A stretch of 64,000 nt of DNA. Source: Metellina segmentata (taxonomy: Eukaryota > Arthropoda > Arachnida > Araneae > Tetragnathidae). The position numbers and the translations under genes are program-made. The stretch is from assembly GCA_947359465.1 (NCBI GenBank), contig OX375872.1:133350011-133414010 (forward strand). Direction: 5' to 3'. The notes beneath the pieces were generated by a model. It saw only the letters and a program-made list of their open reading frames with translations, was not told where the DNA came from and searched no databases. Below are positions 18,885 to 29,864 of the stretch, piece after piece (position 1 is the stretch's first letter; every line of letters begins with the position of its first letter).

Positions 18885-20690
18885 AATGAAGAATGAAAAA
18901 GATGGACAAGTCAGTGTTTTTTTGTACCTTTTGAAGACGGACTGAAACTTTCAAAGTAACTTAGGGACATAATCCTAGAAATTTTTCACGTATCTTTCAA
19001 AGATGGACCTGAAACATTCTAAATAAATTCGGGAAAAAATAATCCTGGATTTTTTTTACTCGCGTCTTTTGAAGATGGACCAGAAATTTTCAAAGCAGAT
19101 TCGAAACAGATCCTCCTAGATTTTTTGCACGCATCTTATGAAGATGAATCAGAAACTTTCAAAGTAAATTCGGAAACAGATCATCGTAGATTCTTCAAAC
19201 ATCAACGAATCTTATAAAGATGGACTTGAAACTTTCTAAGTAAATTTGAAAAAGATAATCCTAGATATTTACACGTATGTTATAAAAATGGACCAGAAAT
19301 TGCGCAAATTTGAAATATATAATCCAAGATTTTCTTTCACGTATATTTTGGAGATGGACCAGAAATTTTCAAAATAAATTCGGAAGCAGATAATCCTAGA
19401 TTTTTTACATGCATCTTCTGTAGATGTACATGAAACTTTCAAAGTAAATTCTAAAACAGATCATCCTAGAAGACATTTTAGGTGTATTTTTTGAAGGTGA
19501 ACCTGAAATTTACAAAGCAAATTAGGAAACAGATAATCCTAGATTCTTTACACATAAGCGTGTCTTTTGAAGATGGACCTGGAACTTTCAAAGTAAATTC
19601 TAAAACAGATCATCCTAGAAGACATTTTAGGTGTATTTTTTGAAGGTGAACCTGAAATTTACAAAGCAAATTAGGAAACAGATAATCCTAGATTCTTTAC
19701 ACATAAGCGTGTCTTTTGAAGATGGACCTGGAACTTTCAAAGTAAATTCTAAAACAGATCATCCTAGAAGACATTTTAGGTGTATTTTTTGAAGGTGAAC
19801 CTGAAATTTACAAAGCAAATTAGGAAACAGATAATCCTAGATTCTTTACACATAAGCGTGTCTTTTGAAGATGGACCTGGAACTTTCAAAGTAAATTCTA
19901 AAACAGATCATCCTAGAAGACATTTTAGGTGTATTTTTTGAAGGTGAACCTGAAATTTACAAAGCAAATTAGGAAACAGATAATCCTAGATTCTTTACAC
20001 ATAAGCGTGTCTTTTGAAGATGGACCTGGAACTTTCAAAGTAAATTCTAAAACAGATCATCCTAGAAGACATTTTAGGTGTATTTTTTGAAGGTGAACCT
20101 GAAATTTACAAAGCAAATTAGGAAACAGATAATCCTAGATTCTTTACACATAAGCGTGTCTTTTGAAGATGGACCTGGAACTTTCAAAGTAAATTCTAAA
20201 ACAGATCATCCTAGAAGACATTTTAGGTGTATTTTTTGAAGGTGAACCTGAAATTTACAAAGCAAATTAGGAAACAGATAATCCTAGATTCTTTACACAT
20301 AAGCGTGTCTTTTGAAGATGGACCTGGAACTTTCAAAGTAAATTCTAAAACAGATCATCCTAGAAGACATTTTAGGTGTATTTTTTGAAGGTGAACCTGA
20401 AATTTACAAAGCAAATTAGGAAACAGATAATCCTAGATTCTTTACACATAAGCGTGTCTTTTGAAGATGGACCTGGAACTTTCAAAGTAAATTCTAAAAC
20501 AGATCATCCTAGAAGACATTTTAGGTGTATTTTTTGAAGGTGAACCTGAAATTTACAAAGCAAATTAGGAAACAGATAATCCTAGATTCTTTACACATAA
20601 GCGTGTCTTTTGAAGATGGACCTGGAACTTTCAAAGTAAATTCGGAAACTGATAATCCTTAGAAAATTTTTACATGTATATTATGAAGAT
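18885..20690. repeat. Satellite with about 75-bp basic unit and a 149-bp higher-order array
   Basis: The basic unit has AAACAGATAATCCTAGATT and GAAGATGGACCTGAAACTTT then CAAAGTAAATTCGG. Up to about 19450 the units differ from each other. After 20643 the pattern fades into one degenerate unit. Confidence 0.85.
19452..20643. repeat. Eight essentially identical 149-bp higher-order repeats
   Basis: The phrase AAACAGATCATCCTAGAAGA begins a new copy at about 19452, 19601, 19750, 19899, 20048, 20197, 20346 and 20495, exactly 149 bases apart. Each copy consists of two diverged 74-75 base monomers: one with GAAGGTGAACCTGAAATTTA, the other with CACATAAGCGTGTCTTTTGA. By eye the copies are identical. 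Confidence 0.95.
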
Positions 20691-21229
20691 GAAATGCTTT
20701 TATCTATTATTTTTATAATCTATCTTTTATCTATTTATGCACACACACTCAAATTTATATATTTAAATATACATTAAATATTGGTGCATTGACTACTTCA
20801 TATAAACATTGATTTTTATTTCAATTTTGAGTTGAACTGTGCGAAAGGGTACAAGATTTGTTAAGGGTATATAGCAACCTAACAATATCACTCGATCATC
20901 CTTTTGTATTCAAAGAAATGGCTGGTAAAAAATAAAAAAGGAACTTTTTCTATTTTCGAGAAAGAAGTTTGAAAACTATTTTAACATTGCAAACATGTAT
21001 AGAAAGTGTAATGATGTTATCTGGAAACAATGCGCACGAAATAATACACAAGACAGGAAAACTGAGACGTGAAAATTGCCTTCCTTTTGATACTAATTGT
21101 ATATAATCCTGAAGCTATACTACTATACAAAAAGTCAAACACTGTGTTGATAACCGTGTTAGAAAATTAAAGCTTTTAATTTACGATTAAATATTTTTCC
21201 TTTGCCATCTTTTTTACAACTGAAACGAC
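20691..21229. other. No feature recognised
   Basis: AT-rich sequence without a supported gene or repeat boundary. Confidence 0.35.
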
Positions 21230-21231
21230 TA

Positions 21232-22149
21232 CAGTAGAACATTGATTATCCGATGTAATGTGATCCAAGGTCACCTTGGATAATGCGGATGTAATAACAC
21301 AAAACAGCCTATACAAAATATACAAAAAATACTGAACTACATGCTATTTCTACTGCTACTGAAAGATTCGTAAAACTAGGATTAAGAACAATCCATGCTT
21401 GGATTTGTGTCACAGTAAGCTTTGTAGTTATAATTTTGCAATAAATCTGGCCATGAATTACGTACCTTTTAGAGTCTCTTGGAAACAGCGATCAACCATT
21501 TTCTGTTTCTGAAGACTTTCAAACACGCAACTTGCATCATTACATCTTTCAACATCAACGCATTTTAAACTATTGAACTTTTAACTTTTTCATGGTGCTG
21601 ACGTGTTTTTAATGTATTTACGTTTTTTATACATTTGAAGTGTCTTGTTTTCAAACTGTTTAATTCCAAGTCCAACCATTTTATGTTGGTCTGGTTGTTA
21701 ATCTGACATTTTAAATCAATATTTATTTAATCTTAGTTTCTTGCTTTTTCAGAGTCTATCTGCTCCCTATATCAACTAACCATTTGTGCTCCAAAACTAC
21801 CAAACCAAAAATCTACTCCTTGAATCAAACATTTGTGAGTCAAAATAACCAACTATCCCCATGCTCGCCAAACCATAGATCTGCTCTCTATTCTAACCAA
21901 TCATTTATTCTCCAAACCAACTATCTCTTCTTCCCTAAGCCAACCAGCCAACCATATGCCAACCCAAATCAACTACTCCTCAAACCGACCAACCATTTGC
22001 ACCGAAACTAACTTCTTAAACCAGACAATTCAAGGAGTACGAACACTCTTGCTCGCAACTTTATTTAAAGTTTAAAAAACTATCAAATTGGGGTATCGGA
22101 TAACAGAGATATTCGGCTTATCGGAACTCGGATAATCAAGCTTCTATTG
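21232..22149 (+). mobile_element. Tigger-like (pogo) element relic, 918 bp, TA-flanked
   Basis: The left TIR CAGTAGAACATTGATTATCC at 21232 pairs with the inverted right TIR ending GCTTCTATTG at 22149, with three mismatches in 22 bases. TA lies at both sides (21230-21231 and 22150-22151). The inside has no transposase. A threonine/asparagine/proline-rich open frame at 21784-22011 comes from repeated CAACCATTTG/CCAAACCAAC motifs and is not a likely gene. Confidence 0.75.
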
Positions 22150-22151
22150 TA

Positions 22152-22769
22152 ATATGGGCAAAAATATTCAAGTCTTAAATCGGACTTATTTTAGAACAGA
22201 GAGTACACCATTTTGAAGCTTGAAAACAACTTAATTAAAAACAACAAAAAATACCAAAACTGATTCTAATAATTTTACCCTCCAGCTTACCCCAAGTTTT
22301 ATACAGCTGAAGATTATAATAAAAATCTACTAACAGAAGAATGCGAAGTCCAAAACAACATATTTTTCCAATGTTATCTGAAGCAAGACGTACGGAAGAG
22401 GTTTTACTTGATCGGCGACACCGTTCTTCGTTAGCGATTATGAAGAAAAATAACGACTCCGAGCATTTAGTGAAATAGAAAATGGATTGATTAGAAACAC
22501 AGTAAGACCTCATGTACCTTTATGTTAGACCTTTGTGTCTGGGATTTAAAGTAATCTAATCGATACAACCGTCGTCTTCAGATAGTTGGTTCTGAGAAAG
22601 AAGAAAACATCTTTTAAGTATATCTTATCTGTTCAGGAAAAAGTAAATGTGTCAGGATGTTTTCTTACTTCAGAGACAGAATTTCTTAGCTTTCCTCCGG
22701 TAGATGACTTACTTAGATTGAACATGTCCTACTCAACACCTAAAATAAGACAACTTCTATTTGTTTACC
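22152..22769. other. No feature recognised
   Basis: Two open frames of 70-90 codons occur here, without any motif I can identify. No repeat boundary is seen. Confidence 0.35.
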
Positions 22770-24200
22770 CGTTGAAATTCCCTCCTTAAAAAGATGTGTC
22801 CCTCTTATTCTTTTCAATAAGAGAATTTTCAAGAAGGTAACTATCAAGTTGTGCAACATGAGTATTTCAAGGAGGGTCTGGAGATATTGATGTAATGGTA
22901 AATATTATAACAGATTTCAAACGCTATTGAGTATTGTGTTTTAAGAATTAACGGATGATCATTCACTAGGCGCACTAGGCAAGGATACTTTTCTTTTTGC
23001 AGAAGAGCCTGAAAATGGAAAAGTGCCGTTGTGAAGTCATTACAAAAATTTGTTTTCAGTTGAAATTCTCTCCTTGATAACGTCCCTCGTAAACTTTTCA
23101 AGGAGGGAATTTTCAAGAAAGTAATTATCATGTAGTGCACACGCGCATAACATTACTACTTTAGAGAGGATCTACAGATTTTGATGTATTGACAATTATT
23201 ACAACAGATTTGAAAGATTATTGCTTGCGTATTGCGTTTTAAGAATTAATCGGTGCGGGTCAATCAACAGGTGCATTAGGCGAGGGTACTTTTCTTTTTG
23301 CAGAAGAGCCTGAAAATGGAAAAGTGCAGTTGTGAAGTAGGAAAAAATGTGTTTTCAGTTGAAATTCCCTCCTTAAAAGATAACGTCACTCGTAATCATT
23401 TCAAGGATGGAATTTTTAAAGAGAAAACTATCATACTGTGTATTTCATGGATGTAGTTCAGAGAGGGTCTGGAGGTACTGAAGTAATGATAAATAATATA
23501 ATAGATTTTAAAGAGTATTGTGTGTGTGTGTATTGATTATGAATTTACGGTTTATCAATCACTAGGCGAGGGTATTTGTTTTTTCTAAGAAGTGCCTCAA
23601 AACGAAAAAATACCGTTGTATATGTGAAATCAGAATACATTTGTTTTCAGTTGAAATTCTCTCCTTAAAAAGATAACGTCACTCGTTATCTTTCTAAGGA
23701 GGGAATTTTTAAGGAGAAAACTATCATACTGTATTGTGTGTGTATAGATAGTTCAGAGAGGGTTTGGAGATAATGACGTAATGGTAAATAACATAACAGA
23801 TTTTAGAAGGATTATTGCACATGGATTATGGATTAACGGCGGATCAATCACTTTACTAGAGTTTTTTTAAACGCCTCTAAAAAAATAAAATTACAGTTGT
23901 ATGTGTGAAATAAGGACAAAAATTAGTTTTCAGTTGAAATTCCCTCCTTAAAAAGATAACGTCACTCGTAATCTTTTCAAGGAGGGAATTTTTCAGGAGG
24001 AAACTATTATAATATATTGTATGGATAGTTTAGAGAGGGTGTGGAGTTATTGATGTAATGGTGATAATAACAACAGATTTGAAGGATTCTTGCGTATGGA
24101 TTATGAATTAACGGCGGAACAATCACTAGGCGAGGGTATTTTTTCAAGTGTCTCAAAACGGGAAAATACCGTTGTGAATTTGTGAATAATAAAGAGACAG
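22770..24200. repeat. Satellite, about 290-bp unit, each with a hairpin (CCCTCCTT family)
   Basis: Units start near 22773, 23059, 23358, 23649 and 23932 with GTTGAAATTCCCTCCTTAAA. Shared phrases include CAGAGAGGGTCTGGAGATA, GATGTAATGGTAAATAA and AATCACTAGGCGAGGGTA. Each unit has an inverted repeat: AAATTCCCTCCTTAAAAAGAT, a 13-15 base spacer, then ATCTTTTCAAGGAGGGAATTT. A stray unit fragment lies at 24425-24490 beyond a SINE-B piece. Confidence 0.85.
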
Positions 24201-24252
24201 GAAGCTCAGGCTTATTGTTGAGAATTATGTAAATAACAAGATGGTTGGTGTT

Positions 24253-24392
24253 AGTAGGTAGTTGAATTAAAACGTAGCACTGGGGGCGGGGGGGGGGAGC
24301 AACACAGCCGGTTATTGGTGACGGTCCAGGATCAATCACGAAGGGAAAGATAAAAGGACATCACCTTGTACTTTTGAACAACGGGCGGATGA
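24253..24392 (-). mobile_element. SINE-B 3' fragment
   Basis: The minus strand has the end of the SINE-B body (GGATCAATCACGAAGGGAAA on plus) and a short TAC-type tail at 24253. A run of G around 24285-24298 is a local expansion. Confidence 0.65.
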
Positions 24393-24490
24393 CAGAAGGG
24401 CACTCTCATTCTCTATAGCATAGATCACTCAGAGAGGATCTGGAGATAGTGATGTATTGGTAACTAACGTTACGAATTTTAAAGAATCTA

Positions 24491-25275
24491 TTCAATCTAG
24501 ATTGGGTGAAAGAATCCTTTGATTTCACCCAATATATATGGTCGTTAAGTCAGTACGTGAGATATTGAGTAAAAGCAATACTATACACAACTCACACTCA
24601 GAGGGTTTAAACTACACAGATTACACAAATTACAAGACAGGTTTTCCCGTTTCTTTGTGTTGTTTAATATCTTCGAACGCATTTCATTCCGATGTTATCC
24701 AAAAGTGTCAACGAAAAGCGAAAACTTTGGTAAAATATCACCACTAAACTTTCAACCGATGCCGATGGAATCAGATAAAAGGCCTCAGACCACCATACCC
24801 CTAGCCTTGTGCTTGATATTTAAGTATTGTGTCCACGGCAAGGCTGATACCATTCAAACGTGAGGTTTCTGGAACAAGAGATGCATTGCCAGAAGACCTG
24901 ACCTTGAAGCCCTTTGTCAAGTTCATCATCGGTGGCAAGAGGGTTGATTGTAAGTTTTCGAAATCCGCACGCACCGAGTTCTTAATCACTCTAAACTAAC
25001 TGTCCCTGGGTCCATCTCGCTGCCTTAGCGGGCCCCTTGTAACCCGCGGGCTACTTGGAAGACCGTCGCCGATACACGTCCTTCCAAAGCCCCATTAGTG
25101 GAAGAGCCACAATAAAAAACGCTTTCGTATTCCGATCGCCCGCTGGAGATCTTGAGGGGATTCGAGATCTCTCGTTGCAATCGAAGGACAAGCTTTAATC
25201 GTAATCAGAGGCAGTGCTGCCAGTCTGGGCGAAACAACGCCCTTTGGGCTACTTTTTACTTTCCTCGATCGTGGG
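24491..25275. other. No feature recognised
   Basis: From about 24980 to 25270 the sequence is less AT-rich than its surroundings. CAGTGCTGCCAGTCTGGGCG at about 25212 and GGGCTACTTTTTACTTTCC may be the end of a decayed DNA transposon, but no partner end was found. No gene is supported. Confidence 0.3.
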
Positions 25276-25495
25276 GGCTGCCGGTTTGAAGAGTAACGGA
25301 TCAGCAGGAGGTTTGCGAGTTTGAATCCAACCAAAGACCGTACAAAGGGGTCTGGTGCTCGTAAAATCCGCTGTGGCCTCAAATGTCCTCACGATGGCGT
25401 GTTGTGGAAGTATGGAGAGTGGGGTGCCCTCTCAGATGCTGCTCTCATCATATGAGTGATTCAAAATTACAGGGGGTTGTCCTTGCTTCTGTCCC
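25276..25495 (+). mobile_element. SINE-B copy, truncated tail
   Basis: The tRNA-like head reads GGTTTGAAGAGTAACGGAT then GCGAGTTTGAATCCAACC (B box region). The body with GGCCTCAAATGTCCTCACG and GGAGAGTGGGGTGCC follows. It ends at GTTGTCCTTGCTTCTGTCCC, where a second SINE-B head begins. Confidence 0.7.
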
Positions 25496-26143
25496 GGTTG
25501 CAAGAGTAATGGACTAGAAACCGTATGATTGCGAATTTGATTCGAACCAATTGGTAATTGGTAATTTTAGTTAACGTCGTACTAGAGCAACACAACGGGC
25601 TATTGACGACGGTCCGGAATCAGTCCCTTTACGGGAAAGATTCGAGGACAACACCTCGTAATTTTGAACCACGGTCAGATAACGAAGCAACACCTGTGCT
25701 GGCACCCCACTCTCCAAACTTCCACGCCAACCCAACGTGAGGACTTTCGGCCACGACAGATATTGGTGCACCAGCCGCCTCTACACCATACGTTTACAAA
25801 CATCCATGCCCGGACCCGGATTCGAACCAGGAACCTTCCGATCTAGAAGCTAACACCTTAACCACTATACCGGTTGGTCGGCTTGATTCGAACCAAAGAG
25901 CGTCGTGTACAAAGGGGACTGGTGCACGTAAAATCCGTCGTGGCCTCAAATGTTCTCACGTTGATGTGGAATGTAAGTTTGGGGGGGGGGTGAGCTCAGG
26001 TGTGACCTCGTAGTCTGACTGCGGTTCAAAATTACGCGGTGTTGTCCCGAATCTTTCCCTTCGCGTTTGATCCCGGAATGTTGCCAATAGCCCATTGTGT
26101 TTGCTACAGTTCGACGTTAATTAAGATACCTACCTACCTACTT
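25496..26143 (+). mobile_element. SINE-B copy hosting a SINE-A
   Basis: The head lies at 25496-25550 with GATTGCGAATTTGATTCGAA. It is cut by a complete SINE-A (25551-25882) and continues at 25897 with GTCGTGTACAAAGGGGACTG, then the whole body and a TACC tail (about 26128-26143). The interruption is exactly within the B box region, so its internal promoter is broken. Confidence 0.85.
25551..25882 (-). mobile_element. SINE-A, full length, 14-bp target duplication, inside SINE-B
   Basis: TTGATTCGAACCAA is at 25537-25550 and 25883-25896. The 332-base insert reads on the minus strand from GCCGACCAACCGG to a tail of TTACCAATTACCAA. A and B boxes are intact (GGTTCGAATCC in the sense strand near 25825). 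Confidence 0.92.
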
Positions 26144-26175
26144 TTATCGTCGTTCCACTGTGGTTCGGTCGGAGA

Positions 26176-26485
26176 AGGTAGTTAAATAACGTCGCACTGA
26201 GGAAGAGCACAACGGGGAATTGGTGACAGCCCGGGATCAAACCAGAAGGGAAAGATCCGAGGGTAATCCACCACATACTTTCGAACCACGGACAGACGAC
26301 GAGGCAACACCTGAGCTGGCACCCCACCTCTCCAAACATCCACACCACTCCAACTTAAGGACATTTATGGCAACGACGGATTTAACGCGCACCAGCCCCC
26401 TTTGTACACGACTGTCTTTGGTTGGATTCGAACTCAACGCTCCGGTCGGTAATCCGTTACTCTTCCAACCGGGCTATCACGGCCC
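26176..26485 (-). mobile_element. SINE-B, near full length
   Basis: Read on the minus strand it has the head GGGCCGTGATAGCCCGGTTG GAAGAG, a B box within GAGTTCGAATCCAACC, the shared body, and ends at GTTATTTAACTACC near 26176. A box TAGCCCGGTTGG is close to the tRNA consensus. Confidence 0.8.
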
Positions 26486-27061
26486 GCTTTCTTTTGGAAA
26501 ACAATAAAAATGGCTAGGGTGTCTTTCAAAAGCAAAACTGGGCGCTTTCTTCGTCTTCAAATCTAGCAACCTTGATCAGATGGAATCGATACAAAGAAAG
26601 AAACGACGGCTGAAGTCTAATTCCCCTGCAAGCAAGTGGTTGCAGACGAAACAAAATCAAGGACAAATATTGTTTGAACCAAACGGAATGTTGTGAAACG
26701 AAGACAAACTATAACGGATTCGAAATCGAGTGCGTAAACACCCGAGCCCTAATCTCACGTAGCCTTGATTTTTAACCAGTAGGTCGGACAGCTTGCAGGC
26801 ATGAGCTTGCAGGATCTAATGGGAAAAGGAATTGCACACAATTATAGAGTATTGGCTGTAATATGAAATGCCTATAGGTAATTTATAATTATAGCGTTGA
26901 TTTATTTCTACTCTACAAGACGTTAACGAAACTACGCTAAAAATAAAGCCAATTTTAAAAACTACCTGTTTGAGGATTAAGGATTTCATTTGGGAGGAGC
27001 TCAAAGTAGAACCTGAAGAGCTCGGTGAGTAGAAGCTAGGGTTATTAGATATAGCAATGGA
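26486..27061. other. No feature recognised
   Basis: No supported gene. The segment is AT-rich after 26820 and has no repeat boundary that I can identify. Confidence 0.35.
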
Positions 27062-27112
27062 AAGTAGGTAGGTAATTAATTAATGTCACACTGGAGCAAC
27101 GAAACGGTTGAT
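27062..27112 (-). mobile_element. SINE-B 3' stub
   Basis: GTAGGTAGGTAATTAATTAA followed by TGTCACACTGGAGCAAC is the extreme 3' end of SINE-B on the minus strand. It is only about 50 bases long. Confidence 0.6.
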
Positions 27113-27299
27113 ACAACAAAGGTGTTGTTGTGTTTCTGACAACCTCAGTTATAATTACTGATATATCAAGGAAAGTCCAGACTAATAAAACACAATTGAT
27201 GAGGTTTTAATCAACCAATTTCTACATTGTTGTTATCGTTTTCTGAGTCATATGTCGCAGTGTGCAGTTTGTACAACTTTGGTTGGTTGGTTTAGGGAT

Positions 27300-27465
27300 T
27301 TTTACACAAGACAATATCAATATCAATAATAGACACACACACACACAATGAAGGTTTTAATGACCCAGAAGACAAAAAAAAAAAACTAGGGATGGAAGCA
27401 CCTGACAGGTATCGAATCTGCACCGCCTACAACTCGAAGGGACACAGCTTTGGCAATGTGGTTTA
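27300..27465 (-). mobile_element. SINE-D copy, partial
   Basis: It has ACACAAGACAATATCAATAT, an AC repeat, ACAATGAAGGTTTT and CGAATCTGCACCGCCTACAA. In the sense (minus) direction the tRNA-like head lies at the high-coordinate end. A run of A near 27377-27388 interrupts it. Confidence 0.6.
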
Positions 27466-27574
27466 TTTTCTCACTGTAAGATGTTTTCTTCAGGATGATA
27501 ATTGATGGTTTGAAGAGTAGCTACTACAATTTCAACTTTGAAATAATCAAACACTGTCACAAATAAGTAATAAC

Positions 27575-28181
27575 TGTTTTACAGTCCTGGATCAATCGCG
27601 AAGGGTAATTTTGGTAATTTCTTAGCTAACGTCGTACTAGAGCCACACAACGAGCTATTGACGACGGTCCGGAATCAGTCCCTTAAGGGAAAGATTCGAG
27701 GACAACACCTCGTAATTTTGAACCACGTTCAGATGACGAAGCAACACCTGAGCTGGAATCCCACTCTCCAAACTTCCACGCCAACCCAACGTGAGGACTT
27801 TAGGCCACGACAGATTTAAGGTGCACCAGCCGCCTCTACACCATACGCGTACAAACATCCATGCGCGGACCCGGATTCGAACCAGAAGCCTTCCGATCTA
27901 GAGACTAACACCTTAAACACTATACCGGTTGGTCGGCCAATCGCGAAGGGAAATATGTGAGAGCACCGTCATTTAGATCGACGGTCAGATGACGAGGTCA
28001 CACCTGAGTTGGAACTCCACTCTCCAAAGTTCCACACCACATCAACGTGAGAACATTTCAGGCCACGATAGAATTAACGTGCACTAGCCCCCGTATACTC
28101 GACGGCATTGTCTGGACCGAGTAACGAAATCGCAACCCTTCGGTTGCTAATCCGCTATTCTACCAACCAGCAACCGCGGCT
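27575..28181 (-). mobile_element. SINE-B copy hosting a SINE-A
   Basis: The host is cut at ATCAATCGCGAAGGG by a complete SINE-A and continues from 27951 with the rest of the body (CGGTCAGATGACGAGGTCAC, CATCAACGTGAGAACATTTC) to a head near 28115-28181. The part of the host beyond 27593 towards the tail is short. Confidence 0.85.
27606..27937 (-). mobile_element. SINE-A, full length, 13-bp target duplication, inside SINE-B
   Basis: CAATCGCGAAGGG is at 27593-27605 and 27938-27950. The 332-base insert reads on the minus strand from GCCGACCAACCGG to the tail. Its tail has the variant AAGAAATTACCAAAATTACC. Confidence 0.92.
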
Positions 28182-28430
28182 GCTTAATAACAGAAATCTG
28201 ACCTGTCAAAACTATTCTGTGCACTGCTGTTAACAAATACATTTTTGTACATAAAGCGATTCAAGCAAGGCAACGTTTTGACTGAATTGATTATTTCTCT
28301 GAAAAATGTAGACAATTAATAAATCCTGATTTATTTCGGGACGTCTCGTAACCCAAATAGCAGCAAATCTTTGAATAACTAAAGGTTTACGAGAAATATA
28401 GGTTTATATATCTAGACCTGTATCCTGTTT
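28182..28430. other. No feature recognised
   Basis: Short AT-rich spacer between SINE insertions; nothing recognisable. Confidence 0.3.
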
Positions 28431-28443
28431 CCTTAAAACTTGA

Positions 28444-29410
28444 GCTGGTGGTTAAGGTGTTAGGCTCTAGATCGGAAGGACCGACCAACCGGCCTCTAGA
28501 TCGGAAGGTTCCTGGTTCGAATCCGGGTCCGGGCATGGATGTTTGTAAACGTATGGTGTAGAGGCGGCTGGTGCGCCTTAAATCTGTCGTGGCCGAAAGT
28601 CCTCACGTTGGGTTGGCGTGGAAGTTTGGAGAGTGGGGTGCCAGCTCAGGTGTTGCTTCGTCATCTGACCGTGGTTCAAAATTACGAGGTGTTGTCCTCG
28701 GATCTTTCCCTTAAGGGACTGATCCCGGACCGTCGTCAATAGCCCGTCGTGTTGCTCTAGTACGACGTTAACTAAAAATTACCAATTATTACCGACCAAC
28801 CGGCATAGTGGTTAAGGTGTTAGCCTCTAGATAGGAAGGTTCATGGTTCGAATCCGGGTCCAGGCATGGATGTTTGTAAGCTTATGGTATAGAGGCTGCT
28901 GGCGCTCCTTATATCTGTCGTGGCCGAAAGTCCTCACGTTGGGTTGGTGTGGAAGTTTGGAGAGTGGGGTGCCAGCTCAGGTGTTGCTTCGTCATCTGAC
29001 CGTGGTTCAAAATTACGAAGTGTTGTCCTCGGGTCTTTCCCTTAAGGGACTGATCCCGGACCGTCGTCAATAGCCCGTTGTGTTGTTCCAGTACGACGTT
29101 AACTAAAAAAAATTATCAAATTACTAGATCGGAAGGTTCATGGTTCGAATCCGGGTGTTTGTACGCGTATGGTGTAGAGACGGCTGATGCACCTTAAATC
29201 TGTCGTGACTGATAGTCCTCACGTTTGGTTGGTGTGGAAGTTTGGAGAGTGGGGTTCCGGCTCAGACGTTGCCTCGTCGTTTGACCGTGGTTCAAAATTA
29301 CGTGGTGTTGTCCTCGGATCTTTCACTTAGGTGATTGATCCAGGACTGTCGTTAATAGCCCGTTGTGTTGCTCTAGTACGACGTTAATTAAAAAATTTCC
29401 GTTACCATTA
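28444..29410 (+). mobile_element. SINE-A trimer inside one 13-bp target duplication pair
   Basis: CCTTAAAACTTGA is at 28431-28443 and again at 29411-29423, with no such repeat between. Monomer 1 (28444-28790) has a partly duplicated head (second GACCAACCGG near 28490). Monomer 2 (28791 to about 29115) is complete. Monomer 3 (about 29126-29410) lacks the first half of its head and belongs to a more diverged subtype (GGACGTTGCC-like differences, ACTTAGGTGATTGATCC). The monomers differ from each other, so this is not a simple recent duplication of one unit. Confidence 0.88.
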
Positions 29411-29529
29411 CCTTAAAACTTGATAATTTAGGTAAGTACGAAATTCAGTTTATAGGTGGGATTTTCAATGCGAGCAAACATACCAGACCTGTGCGAAGAT
29501 TTTACTTCTGCTGTGTTCCAATGCTCTCG

Positions 29530-29864
29530 GCCGACCAACCGGTATAGTGGTTAAGGTGTTAGCCTCTAGATCGGAAGGTTCCTGGTTCGAATCCGGGTCC
29601 GGGCATGGATGTTTGTAAGCGTATGGTGTAGAGGCGGCTGGTGCACCTTAAATCTGTCGTGGCCGAAAGTCCTCACGTTGGGTTGGCGTGGAAGTTTGGA
29701 GAGTGGGGTGCCAGCTCAGGTGTCGCTTCGTCATCTGACCGTGGTTCTAAATTACGAAGTGTTGTCCTCGGATCTTTCCCTTAAGGGACTGATCCTGGAC
29801 CGTCGTCAATAGCCCGTTGTGTTGCTCTAGTACGACGTTAACTAAAATTACCAATTACCAATCG
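29530..29864 (+). mobile_element. SINE-A, full length, 10-bp target duplication (reference copy)
   Basis: AATGCTCTCG lies at 29520-29529 and 29865-29874. The 335-base element starts GCCGACCAACCGG. Its A box TAGTGGTTAAGGTG begins at 29545 and B box GGTTCGAATCC at 29584-29594, as in RNA polymerase III promoters of tRNA genes. The body shared with SINE-B follows from about 29630. The tail is AAAATTACCAATTACCAATCG. A 67-codon frame inside (29609-29812) recurs in every good copy only because the copies are alike. It should not be read as a gene. Confidence 0.93.

Noticed and set aside
19452..20643. CRISPR array
   Set aside because: The repeats are 149 bases long, directly adjacent and without variable spacers, in a eukaryotic satellite context.
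21784..22011. 75-codon frame rich in Asn, Pro and Thr
   Set aside because: It arises from short CAAACC-type repeats inside a TA-flanked Tigger-like relic and has no domain.
25212..25270. Transposon end CAGTGCTGCCAGTCTGGG
   Set aside because: It resembles a DNA transposon terminus, but no partner end or target duplication was found.
29609..29812. A 67-codon frame of nearly the same sequence that recurs at many places (3601, 28539, 29609, 50823 and on the minus strand elsewhere)
   Set aside because: It lies inside SINE-A each time and follows the SINE's own similarity. It begins in the SINE body and has no independent support as a gene.
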